Source: Propionimicrobium sp963511305 (GTDB lineage: Bacteria; Actinomycetota; Actinomycetes; Propionibacteriales; Propionibacteriaceae). Taken from it: a DNA stretch of 47,659 nucleotides. The notes beneath the pieces were generated by a model. It had not been told where the DNA came from. It saw only the letters and a program-made list of their open reading frames with translations, and made no database searches. The stretch is from assembly GCA_963511305.1 (NCBI GenBank), contig CAUPIJ010000011.1:1-47659 (forward strand), read 5' to 3'. The first letter of the stretch is position 1; every line of letters begins with the position of its first letter. A program made the position numbers and the translations under genes. Shown here one piece after another: positions 39,604 through 47,557 of this stretch.

Positions 39604-41781
39604 ATGAAAACAGAAGAAGTGAAGGCTAGACAGTCTTCATTTACAAATAAGTTGTCCGGCGGGACGGTGTTGTCGTACTCCTTCGGAGACGTCGCCAACA
39701 ACCTGTCGTTCATGATGACCTCAATGTTCTTGATGGTCTACATGACGGAAATCGCCGGACTGAGTGCAGGCGTCGGTGGCGCTATTTACGGTATTACCAA
39801 GATTTGGGCCGGCGCCACTGACCTGTTCGTTGGTCAGGTGGGTGACCGAGTAAACACCCGCTTCGGCAGGCTCCGTCCGTTCCTGCTGTTCGGCTCGACG
39901 CCACTGGTAGTGGTCTTCGTCCTGCTGTTCAGCGCACCGGCGGGGCTTGGCTCGACGGGAACGCTGGCGTGGATCTTCCTATTGGATGCGCTATTCCAGC
40001 TTTGCTACTCGTTCGTGAACATTCCGTACGGTTCTCTGGCGTCCGCGATGACCCAGGATCCGATCGATCGTTCGCGACTCTCGGGTGCTCGCTCGATTGC
40101 TTCGAGCGCCACGGGCGTTCTGCTCGCCATGGTGGTTGCTCCGCAGTTCGGCGATACTCAGGCCGAGGGCGTGAGGCTGAAGTTCACTATTACGTGTGCG
40201 ATTCTTGGCCTTATTGCGCTGGTTCTTTACCTGATCTGCTTCAAGAACTGTAAAGAGGTAGTGCCGAAGGCGCCGGGCAAGACGTCCATGAAGGACACCT
40301 TCAAGGTGCTGCGCAGCAACAAGCCGCTGCTGACTCTCTGCCTGGGTGCGTTCTTCCTGCTGGCGTCCATCTTCACGATGAACGCGGTTGGCATGTACTT
40401 CGCGAAGTATGTGCTTGGCAATTCCGGCTGGTACGTCTTCCTGACCCTGGCGCAGACCGTTGGTACTGTTGCCGTTGCCTCCATCGTTCCGACCATCACC
40501 GCCCGGCTGGGCAAGCGGTCAGGTTACGTGGCTTCGGCGGCAGTGGTCGTCGTATCCTTCGTCCTGGTCTTCTTCGTGCCGTCTGTTGGACTGAACGATG
40601 AGAGCGCGAACATCTCGGGTCTGGTTATCGCCTTGATCGCCTGGCTGCTGTTCGGCCTTGGCTCTGGCGGTACCAACGCTCTGATGTTCTCGATGCAGGC
40701 TGACACCGTTGACTACGGTGAATGGAAGGCAGGCGTCCGCTCCGAGGCGGGTTCGTATTCGATTCTGTCGTTCATTCGTAAGTGTGGTCAGGGCATTGGC
40801 GGTTGGGCCGGTGGCGCGATCATCGCGGCTTTTGGCTACACGGCCACCACTGCGGGAATGAGCTCCGCAGAATTCGACAACATGACGTTCGGTATTCGCG
40901 TCGCGTGTGGCCTGGCGCCTGCCGCGTTGGCTATCGTTGCTGGCCTGATCATGATGCGCTACCCGCTGAGTGCTGACGAGCACGCGAGTATTGTTGCTGA
41001 GCTGACTGAGCGCCGTACGCTGAGCGCCTTGGCTGAAACCCACGGCGTCGAAGAAGAAGATCTACTGGTTGAGAGCATGGGTGACGGTCGTACCACCAAG
41101 ATTCGTCCGTCCAGCAAGCTGCACCTGCCTGTGGTTACGGTCTTCGGTAATGCCGGTTCCGGCGCGTCCAAGATTGGGCCGATGCTTGCAGATGCCCTCG
41201 ACGTTCCGTACCTCGGCCAGCGGTTCTCCGCTGAGGAGATCGCGGACATGGACTCTCGCCAGCTGATGACCGACTCCGGCTTCGACCGCTGGTTGAGGCG
41301 GGTCAACTACAGCGGTACACAGGATGCCACTTCGGCAGCCGGCGACGGCGCAGAGAACGACTTCATGGCTGCGCAGAACAACACGCGTCAGCTCCTGAAG
41401 TTTGTTGAAAACGGTGGCGTTGTGCTCGGCCGAAACGGCGCGTTCGTGCTCGGTCGCGCGGTTGGCTCTCTGCATATCCGTCTTGTCGCTCCCAAGGGCA
41501 AGAGGATTGAGCGGATCGCTACCCGCCACAACCTGTCTCCGAGCGACGCTGAGATTCAACTCGACATCGAGGATCGTATTCGCGCCGAGATGTCGCATCA
41601 TCTGTACCAGTGGGATCCGAACTCCGACGAGTACTACGACATGGTGATCAACACCGGGTCGATGACCTATGATCGGGTGGTCAAGATGATCGTTGACCTC
41701 TATGTGGGCAAGTACCCGGAGGCGAGGGATCACGTCAACGCTGATCGCGTCGATGACATTGAACAACCTGACACTGAGTAA
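39604..41781 (+). CDS. GPH-family sugar transporter fused to a cytidylate-kinase-like domain
   Basis: Residues 1-455 form a glycoside-pentoside-hexuronide (GPH, melibiose-carrier-like) cation symporter with about 12 membrane helices and the family signature GATDLFVGQVGDR...GRLRPFLLFG (70-97). Residues about 508-705 are a cytosolic domain resembling the cytidylate-kinase-like family: VVTVFGNAGSGASKIG (510-525), then LADALDVPYLG, VVLGRNGAFVL (607-616) and a C-terminal YYDMVINTGSM strand. The P-loop-like segment lacks the usual Lys-Ser/Thr, so catalysis is uncertain. The likely role is uptake of a hexuronate or glycoside, with the C-terminal domain perhaps gating transport by nucleotide state. 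It is the last gene of the operon. Confidence 0.88.
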   Translation: MKTEEVKARQSSFTNKLSGGTVLSYSFGDVANNLSFMMTSMFLMVYMTEIAGLSAGVGGAIYGITKIWAGATDLFVGQVGDRVNTRFGRLRPFLLFGSTPLVVVFVLLFSAPAGLGSTGTLAWIFLLDALFQLCYSFVNIPYGSLASAMTQDPIDRSRLSGARSIASSATGVLLAMVVAPQFGDTQAEGVRLKFTITCAILGLIALVLYLICFKNCKEVVPKAPGKTSMKDTFKVLRSNKPLLTLCLGAFFLLASIFTMNAVGMYFAKYVLGNSGWYVFLTLAQTVGTVAVASIVPTITARLGKRSGYVASAAVVVVSFVLVFFVPSVGLNDESANISGLVIALIAWLLFGLGSGGTNALMFSMQADTVDYGEWKAGVRSEAGSYSILSFIRKCGQGIGGWAGGAIIAAFGYTATTAGMSSAEFDNMTFGIRVACGLAPAALAIVAGLIMMRYPLSADEHASIVAELTERRTLSALAETHGVEEEDLLVESMGDGRTTKIRPSSKLHLPVVTVFGNAGSGASKIGPMLADALDVPYLGQRFSAEEIADMDSRQLMTDSGFDRWLRRVNYSGTQDATSAAGDGAENDFMAAQNNTRQLLKFVENGGVVLGRNGAFVLGRAVGSLHIRLVAPKGKRIERIATRHNLSPSDAEIQLDIEDRIRAEMSHHLYQWDPNSDEYYDMVINTGSMTYDRVVKMIVDLYVGKYPEARDHVNADRVDDIEQPDTE

Positions 41782-41808
41782 GCGTTAACGCTCTCAGATA
41801 AGGCGATA

Positions 41809-41839
41809 GGAGGCGCGGTCCCGAAGGGGCCGCGCCTCC
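41809..41839 (+). terminator. Hairpin after the transporter gene
   Basis: ggaggcgcggtccc (41809-41822) pairs with the region 41826-41839 (ggggccgcgcctcc) with one G-T pair and a 3-4 nt loop. The stem is very stable but the following bases are not U-rich, so termination strength is uncertain. Confidence 0.65.
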
Positions 41840-41947
41840 GTCTCGCTGCTGGAGTTACTGTTATTCGTAACGAGACCACATGCGCAAGATACGGATCACT
41901 TTGCGAGCGCATCGAAGCGCGTGGCTAGCAGCTGAAGCGTTTGGCTT

Positions 41948-41985
41948 TCCGCCGGTCGGCCAGTTTTGGCTGCCCGGCCGGCGGA
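41948..41985. terminator. Hairpin downstream of the first LPKTG gene
   Basis: tccgccggtcgg (41948-41959) and ccggccggcgga (41974-41985) form a 12-bp stem with one mismatch/wobble and a 14-nt loop, just past the minus-strand stop at 41992. It probably marks the 3' end of that transcript. Confidence 0.5.
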
Positions 41986-41991
41986 CCCCAT

Positions 41992-44589
41992 TTAAGCCGT
42001 GGACTTTTCACGCCTGTTCTGACGCAGGTAGCCAACACCCGTCAAAGCAACTATCAACAGCGCTGCGTAACCCGCGACGTAGTTGAGGCTAAGCACGCCC
42101 GTCTTGGGCAGCACGAACTCGACAACGTGAACCGTGATCGGCACCCGCGCCCAGTTGACGCCCTTTTTGGCTTCTGTCGTGCCGCTGCCGGTGACAGTGC
42201 CATCCGGGCCGATGGTGATTCCGTTCAGGCTCGCGTAAACCCAGCAGCGATAGGTGCCGACGTCAGCCTCGTTAGCGTTGCCGTCGATCTTTGCCGTGGC
42301 GCGTGCCTTGTAGTCGGTTGGCGGCTGCGGATCCTGCGTGATGTCCACCAGCTTCACACCGCTCGGCATACCTCGATTATCCGTACCTGCAGCGCCTTTG
42401 TGTGTCGGCTGGCAGATCGTCTGCAGAGTGATGGGGCCGCCCACAGACGTAGAGTGAGCCTCGACATTCATCGGCTCGAGCATCGGCGAACCCTTAACGA
42501 TGGTTACCTCGCTGGGATCGACTGTCAGCTCAAGCTTCTGCTCAACGGGCTTCGTCTTCCAGAGAGCTTTCACCGTGGTGTCTTTGGTGACCGTAATCTC
42601 GGTACCCGCAGGTACCTCTTTGCCGTCAACTTCCCAAGCCTTGAATTCCTGGGTGTCATCCGGGGCGGTAAAAGCATTACCCAAAATCTTGTACTTTGAG
42701 CCCTTGTTGAGCTTCTTGCCATCCATTTTACCGGTGCCTTTGTTGGCATCGTAGCTAACAGTGGCAGTTTCAAGCGTCTTGGTGGCCTCAACTGAATCGA
42801 GCGGATCGGTGTCACCTTCGAGGCCGCCTTTGTCTTTTGCGGTTGCCTTGATGGTTCCCCCAACTTCGATGTCTTCAACTTTCAGAGTAATCACACCGGT
42901 GTCCGCATCAACGCCAGTTCCGCTCCATTTATTGGTGCCCGAATCTCGCGTTGCTGTGACGGTTTTCTCCGCTCCATCAGCATCCTTATAGGTGACGGTG
43001 TAAGACAGCAAGTCGGTATCATCGCCGGGATCTTTATAAGCCGGTGGGTTAATAGTTACTTCACCTTTACCCGTGTCTACCGCAATCGCCGGAGATCTAG
43101 GTGCAATATTTTTCACCAGATCTTTCGCCGGGACTTTAATGACTTCGCCCCCATCGTTTACTTCATAGGTTCCATCCTCATTTTGTTCGGGGATGAACTT
43201 TCCATCCGGATAGTTAACCCAGTCCCATTCACCTTTTACATAATTCGGATCGATAATCCTTGCGTTGCCGTCTTTGTCAAAGTCAATGAGTGCCGGGTAT
43301 ACCGCACCTTCTCTCGAGTTGGGAAGTTTAGATACGCCATTTACCGTATTGGCATCTCGAATAGCTTTATCGATGGCTTTTTTATCGGCATCCGTTAATT
43401 TGTGAGGATCTCTCACGGCGACCTTGTCGGGGGTTGTTATTACCGGCTCAGACTTCGCGCAAGAACGGAGTTTATGTGGCTCTTTGACAATGATACCGAA
43501 CGTTCTTTTGAGTTCTAAATCATCATCATTGATTGGGAAAGTAACTTTTTTGCCGTCAACGGATACTGCTTGAGACTTCTCTTCTGGTTTAGTTTTGTCT
43601 ACTTTACAGCTTCCACCTTCTTCAAAATTCTTGTCCGCTCCATCCGTGAAATTTTTGACAAAATAAAATTTCGTACCTGCGGCAACCTCTTTAGCAAGTG
43701 TAACGATAATCTGTCCGTCTGTTACCTGCACTTTTTCTATTGTCGGAGCAGCAGATGTTTCCGTTACCGTTTTGATTTTTAGGTCCGTAGCTTCAATTTT
43801 TCCGGAGGTTGATCCATCGGTATAGGTCACTTCATAGTAGGCATGATCCGTGCCTTCGATAGAGAATTTAACGCTCTTAAAGTCTTTCGCAAAGCCCGGA
43901 TTGACGTTCTTCAACATTCCAATAGCTTCTGCTTGCTCATCGTCACTTACAATGTTGGATTGCGTTTGTTCAATCCAGATTTCACCAGACGGCATCTGCA
44001 GGTCATCTTTATGCTTATCCGCTAAAGATTTCTTAACTTCCAGAACGACACCTTCAGAAGTTTCGCCACCATACTCTTGCTTTACAGTGACGTTATCGCC
44101 CTCTGCAAGTTTACTATCTAAAGTAACCGTCCAGTTCTGACTTCTGGTCGTGTGTAGAATAGTAACGGTTTTTTCTTCGGTTCCACCTGCTTGACGATTC
44201 ACAATCACGCGAATAGTCACGTCTAGCTTTTTTGACTTCCGTTGACCGGCTCCGATAGTTATTGTTCCAGAAACGGTTTTATCCCCAATAGATACATGAT
44301 TGACCTTCGGATTTGCGGCAGCGCGGACGGGTTGCCCAATAATCTCCGGCCCTATCTCTAGGCCGTCGCCTGGAGTGCTTTCCAAAGTCGGGCTGACGCT
44401 TTGTTCGCCAGCGCGCGAGCCAATCTGCTGATCTTCGGCATTAGCCAAAGACGAGCTAGATAGCGTGAAACCCAAGGCGCAGGCGAGGGCGATGGCGGCC
44501 AATCTCTTTAGGAAATTGGCGAGTCTTCGCACCACGCCACCGGGGTCTGCTGTTAAAAAAGAACTAGGTTCATTTTTAAAGTTGAACAT
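41992..44589 (-). CDS. LPKTG cell-wall-anchored surface protein, copy 1
   Basis: This 865-aa secreted protein has a long signal peptide (cleavage after about LANA, before EDQQ) and a C-terminal sorting signal with LPKTG at 827-831, a hydrophobic helix and an RQNRRE tail. A sortase should link it to peptidoglycan. Inside are several beta-rich modules, including an Ig/cadherin-like unit (about 500-620; PAYKDPGDDTDLLSYTVTYKD) and an InlB-type B-repeat (about 625-690; VSYDANKGTGKMDG...FKAWEVDGKEV...TVKALWK). A further module before the anchor (WARVPITVHVVEF) is unique to this copy. It is paralogous to the next gene. No sortase gene is in the window. It is probably an adhesin or surface-coat protein. 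Confidence 0.88.
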   Translation of the reverse strand: MFNFKNEPSSFLTADPGGVVRRLANFLKRLAAIALACALGFTLSSSSLANAEDQQIGSRAGEQSVSPTLESTPGDGLEIGPEIIGQPVRAAANPKVNHVSIGDKTVSGTITIGAGQRKSKKLDVTIRVIVNRQAGGTEEKTVTILHTTRSQNWTVTLDSKLAEGDNVTVKQEYGGETSEGVVLEVKKSLADKHKDDLQMPSGEIWIEQTQSNIVSDDEQAEAIGMLKNVNPGFAKDFKSVKFSIEGTDHAYYEVTYTDGSTSGKIEATDLKIKTVTETSAAPTIEKVQVTDGQIIVTLAKEVAAGTKFYFVKNFTDGADKNFEEGGSCKVDKTKPEEKSQAVSVDGKKVTFPINDDDLELKRTFGIIVKEPHKLRSCAKSEPVITTPDKVAVRDPHKLTDADKKAIDKAIRDANTVNGVSKLPNSREGAVYPALIDFDKDGNARIIDPNYVKGEWDWVNYPDGKFIPEQNEDGTYEVNDGGEVIKVPAKDLVKNIAPRSPAIAVDTGKGEVTINPPAYKDPGDDTDLLSYTVTYKDADGAEKTVTATRDSGTNKWSGTGVDADTGVITLKVEDIEVGGTIKATAKDKGGLEGDTDPLDSVEATKTLETATVSYDANKGTGKMDGKKLNKGSKYKILGNAFTAPDDTQEFKAWEVDGKEVPAGTEITVTKDTTVKALWKTKPVEQKLELTVDPSEVTIVKGSPMLEPMNVEAHSTSVGGPITLQTICQPTHKGAAGTDNRGMPSGVKLVDITQDPQPPTDYKARATAKIDGNANEADVGTYRCWVYASLNGITIGPDGTVTGSGTTEAKKGVNWARVPITVHVVEFVLPKTGVLSLNYVAGYAALLIVALTGVGYLRQNRREKSTA

Positions 44590-44686
44590 GTGGTCTTCCG
44601 ATTTTTGTTTTCAGTCATAAATAGCTTCATCCACTTTATCATTCTTTCGTTTTTCAAAACAGTCGTCCTTCGGGGTCTAGGCAAAC

Positions 44687-44705
44687 GGTTGCAGCTACAG
44701 AAATA
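44687..44705 (-). promoter_or_regulatory. 19-bp upstream element shared by both LPKTG genes, copy 1
   Basis: ggttgcagctacagaaata lies 98 bp upstream of the copy 1 start. A version with two differences lies at 47415-47433, 94 bp upstream of copy 2. The same distance and sequence suggest a duplicated regulatory site. Confidence 0.45.
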
Positions 44706-44766
44706 ACTTGATCGATTGGTTGCTGAGACTCACTCGAAGCACCACCAAAAAGTAAGCGGCTTTCAC

Positions 44767-44798
44767 GGAACAGTGCGGTGCCGGAACACGGCGACGCT
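44767..44798. repeat. 32-bp direct repeat, unit 1
   Basis: This unit matches 44830-44861 at 27 of 32 positions (shared core ggaacac.gcgacgct). The units are 63 bp apart between the two surface-protein genes. Their nature is unknown. Confidence 0.65.
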
Positions 44799-44829
44799 CG
44801 TTATTGACTGTAATGGTTGTGAGTAGAGC

Positions 44830-44861
44830 GGAACCCTGCGGCGCTGGAACACAGCGACGCT
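44830..44861. repeat. 32-bp direct repeat, unit 2
   Basis: This is the second unit of the repeat pair described at 44767-44798, with five differences. GC-rich units in an otherwise AT-rich gap suggest a small REP-like element. Confidence 0.65.
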
Positions 44862-44984
44862 GGGTGGCAACTGTACTAGACACTAGCGGAAGTTTATTTC
44901 AGGGTTAATTCCCACTCTGCTGCTGGTTTTAGCAAGGGTTGTATTAGTGCGTTGCAAGCGTTACTGGTTCGCTTAGGCATAACG

Positions 44985-45018
44985 AAACCGCTCACATGAA
45001 AGCACATGTGAGCGGTTT
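44985..45018 (-). terminator. Terminator of the second LPKTG gene
   Basis: A perfect 14-bp stem, aaaccgctcacatg (44985-44998) with catgtgagcggttt (45005-45018), and a 6-nt loop lie 23 bp past the minus-strand stop. Confidence 0.85.
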
Positions 45019-45041
45019 CTGGTTACACTAACTATTCAGTT

Positions 45042-47321
45042 TTAATGCTGTTTAATTTTCCTTCTACCAGCAATGGCTAAGCCACCTGCTGCAAGAATCA
45101 TCGCTGCAACTTGATACGGCATTCCAGAATTTCCAGTTTTCGGGAGTTTCCTGGACTTACGGGTTTTAGACGCTTTAGCGGCGCCATCGCCATTCTTGTT
45201 GCTTACACCATTCGGGTTATCAACCGGTATCTTCTTCCAGACGGCCTTGATGACCGTGTTGCCGTTTACGGTGATCTCGGTACCCGCTGCAACTTTTTTG
45301 CCGTCAATTTCCCAGGTATCGAACTCTTGGTTCTCCGGGGCAGTGAACGTAGAAGCAAGCACCTTGTATTTGAGCCCCTTGTTCAGCTTCTTACCGTCTT
45401 TGAGTTTCCCATCGGTCATGGTTCCCTCACCGCCGTTGCCATCGTAGGTTATCTCAACCGTTTCGAGGGGTGTGCTGGCCAGTTCTGATTCAAGCGGGGT
45501 TTCTTCAGGAATTAATCCGCCATTATCTTTTGCTTTTGCCGTGATGGTGGCTCCAACTGCTAAATCTTTAATCTCCAGGGTTACAACCCCAGTATTCGCA
45601 TCAACGGTCGCACCATCTGATGTCCAGGTTGTGTTGCCAGTAGTAGCGTCCACGGTTCTCGTTAAGGTAACAGTTTTATCAGCATCCAAAGCGTCTTTAT
45701 AGGTAATCGTGTAGGACTCCAAGTCGGTATCATCGCCGGGGTCTTTATAAGCCGGTGGAGTAATGGTGACTTTGCCGGTATCCGTATCTACCGCAATCGC
45801 CGGAGATTTAGGTGCGATATTCTTCAGCAAATCTTTGGCTAGGATTGTTATTTTTGGTTGAGCTCCATCCTTTAACTTATATGAACCATCATCATTTTTT
45901 TCTGGAACAAATTTATAATTATTGTTCGGATCCCAATCACCCGCTACATCATTACCGCTAAATATCTTAACATTTCCGCTGTCATCAATTTGTATAACTG
46001 CCAGAACTCCATCCCAGTCTCCGGTTCCGTTAGGTAGTTTAGATTCTCCATTTACTGTATATGCTTGTCTTATAGCAGCATCAATTGCTTTTTTATCGCC
46101 AGCTGTTACTTTTCTAGGGTCTCTAACTTCTATTTTTTCTACTTTTACCGGTTTAACAGGAGTTTGAGAACAAGATTTGAATTTATGGGATTCTTTTACT
46201 GTAACGCCAACTTTTTGATCAAGTTTTAAGTCAGGGTTTGGAATTGTATATGAAAATTCTCCTGTTGTACCATCTACAGTTGCATCTACCGGATTAGATG
46301 TGTCTTTGTCAGTTAAACACTTACCTTTATCACTATAGCTATCTTTGACCGCATTGCTAAGTTTAAGAAGTATTTGAACCTTTACCCCGTCAAATGGTCC
46401 TTCACCTGCCAGTTGCCCCTTAATTACATTGTCTACAATTGTAATACTGCCAAGAGTAGCTCCTCTTGAATATTCTGTAACTTGTTTTATTTTCAAGTCC
46501 GGGGCTTCTACTTGACCTGATGTCGAACCATCATTATAAATTACTTCATAATAGGCATGTTTAGCAGTATTAATAGAAAACTTAACTGATTTAATATCTC
46601 CGGCTATTGCAGTGTTTACATTGTTAAACATTTCAACAGCTTCTGCTTGTTCATCTTTATTAACTTGATTGGATGATGTTTGCTCTATCCAAATTTCGCC
46701 TGTCGGCATTGTAAGAGTAACTGTAGATGCCTTAGATTGTTGTGCATTTGCAGTTACCTCCGATGATTTATCTTCACCTATTTGTTGGTAGACAGTAACT
46801 GTATCGCCTTTTGCAACTTTAACGCCCGTAGGTAAGTCTACTTTCCAGGTTGTTCCTCTTTTAGGGGTAACTTCAAGAGTGGCTTTTACAGTGCCATCTT
46901 CACCCTTTAATGTTACATGTACTGTTGCTATTACAGTCTTGTTATTAACTCTAGCTTTTGCTAAATTGCCTCCGGAAATCGTCGTGGCATCGTACAATAA
47001 AGGGTTAACGGTTGGTGCTTTTACATTAATCTGCGTAACCGCCTCGCCAACAATCTCGGGGCTGATCTCTAGACCATCGCCTGACTGCGGAGTAGCTTCA
47101 ACTTTTGGAGTGTTTTCTGGCGTCGGACTGGCGCTTTGTCCGGTAGCCTGGGAGCTGATCTGTAGATCCTCGGCATGAGCCAGGGACGGGGTCGATAGCG
47201 TAAAACCCAAGGCGCAGGCCAAGGTTACGATCAGTAATTTTCTAAGAATACGAGCTGGTTTAAGCAGCGCTCTGCCGGCAAGCGTTGCAAAAGAACCGGG
47301 CTTGTCCTTGAGGTCGAGCAT
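45042..47321 (-). CDS. LPKTG cell-wall-anchored surface protein, copy 2
   Basis: This 759-aa secreted protein is a paralogue of the preceding gene in genome order. It has a closely similar signal peptide (LACALGFTLSTPSLAHAED) and the same module order: DPRKVTAGDKKAIDAAIRQAYTVNG, then NIAPKSPAIAVDT, the PAYKDPGDDTDLESYTITYKD Ig-like unit and an InlB-type repeat (VEITYDGNGGEGTM...FDTWEIDGKKV...VIKAVWK). LPKTG is at 726-730, followed by a hydrophobic helix and a GRRKIKQH tail. It lacks the extra pre-anchor module of copy 1. The central part (about 46000-46950) is clearly AT-richer than the ends, suggesting exchange of variable segments. A GGAAGG ribosome binding site precedes ATG 47319-47321. 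Confidence 0.88.
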   Translation of the reverse strand: MLDLKDKPGSFATLAGRALLKPARILRKLLIVTLACALGFTLSTPSLAHAEDLQISSQATGQSASPTPENTPKVEATPQSGDGLEISPEIVGEAVTQINVKAPTVNPLLYDATTISGGNLAKARVNNKTVIATVHVTLKGEDGTVKATLEVTPKRGTTWKVDLPTGVKVAKGDTVTVYQQIGEDKSSEVTANAQQSKASTVTLTMPTGEIWIEQTSSNQVNKDEQAEAVEMFNNVNTAIAGDIKSVKFSINTAKHAYYEVIYNDGSTSGQVEAPDLKIKQVTEYSRGATLGSITIVDNVIKGQLAGEGPFDGVKVQILLKLSNAVKDSYSDKGKCLTDKDTSNPVDATVDGTTGEFSYTIPNPDLKLDQKVGVTVKESHKFKSCSQTPVKPVKVEKIEVRDPRKVTAGDKKAIDAAIRQAYTVNGESKLPNGTGDWDGVLAVIQIDDSGNVKIFSGNDVAGDWDPNNNYKFVPEKNDDGSYKLKDGAQPKITILAKDLLKNIAPKSPAIAVDTDTGKVTITPPAYKDPGDDTDLESYTITYKDALDADKTVTLTRTVDATTGNTTWTSDGATVDANTGVVTLEIKDLAVGATITAKAKDNGGLIPEETPLESELASTPLETVEITYDGNGGEGTMTDGKLKDGKKLNKGLKYKVLASTFTAPENQEFDTWEIDGKKVAAGTEITVNGNTVIKAVWKKIPVDNPNGVSNKNGDGAAKASKTRKSRKLPKTGNSGMPYQVAAMILAAGGLAIAGRRKIKQH

Positions 47322-47414
47322 GAGACCTTCCTGTCCAGTATGCTAGTTGCGTATATTCCCCCTAAAAGTACCACCGCTACATCCAGAAAACCAACCCGTT
47401 GAGCTCAGGTAGAG

Positions 47415-47433
47415 GGTTACAGCTACAGGAATA
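47415..47433 (-). promoter_or_regulatory. 19-bp upstream element shared by both LPKTG genes, copy 2
   Basis: ggttacagctacaggaata, 94 bp upstream of the copy 2 start, matches the element at 44687-44705 at 17 of 19 positions. Confidence 0.45.
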
Positions 47434-47557
47434 TAGCTAAACAAATCAAGCAGATTAGCTAGAATTTCATTACGCATAATTTGTAGATGTAAAAATTGTT
47501 GTACTTAATCAATTATTTTTGGTACTCGAATCATTCATTAACAGTGTTTTGGAATGA

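Larger units (their letters stand above)
41782..41991. other. Intergenic region between the operon and the first LPKTG gene
   Basis: This 210-bp stretch between converging genes holds two strong GC-rich hairpins, listed separately, and no gene. Confidence 0.7.
44590..45041. other. Intergenic region between the two LPKTG genes
   Basis: This 452-bp stretch holds the promoter of copy 1, the terminator of copy 2, a pair of 32-bp repeats and a 19-bp element shared with the copy 2 upstream region. A 62-codon minus-strand frame (44695-44883) is explained by the repeats and is not called as a gene. Confidence 0.6.

Noticed and set aside
44695..44883. 62-codon minus-strand frame with two similar segments
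   Set aside because: The internal similarity comes from the two 32-bp DNA repeats, not from a protein family.
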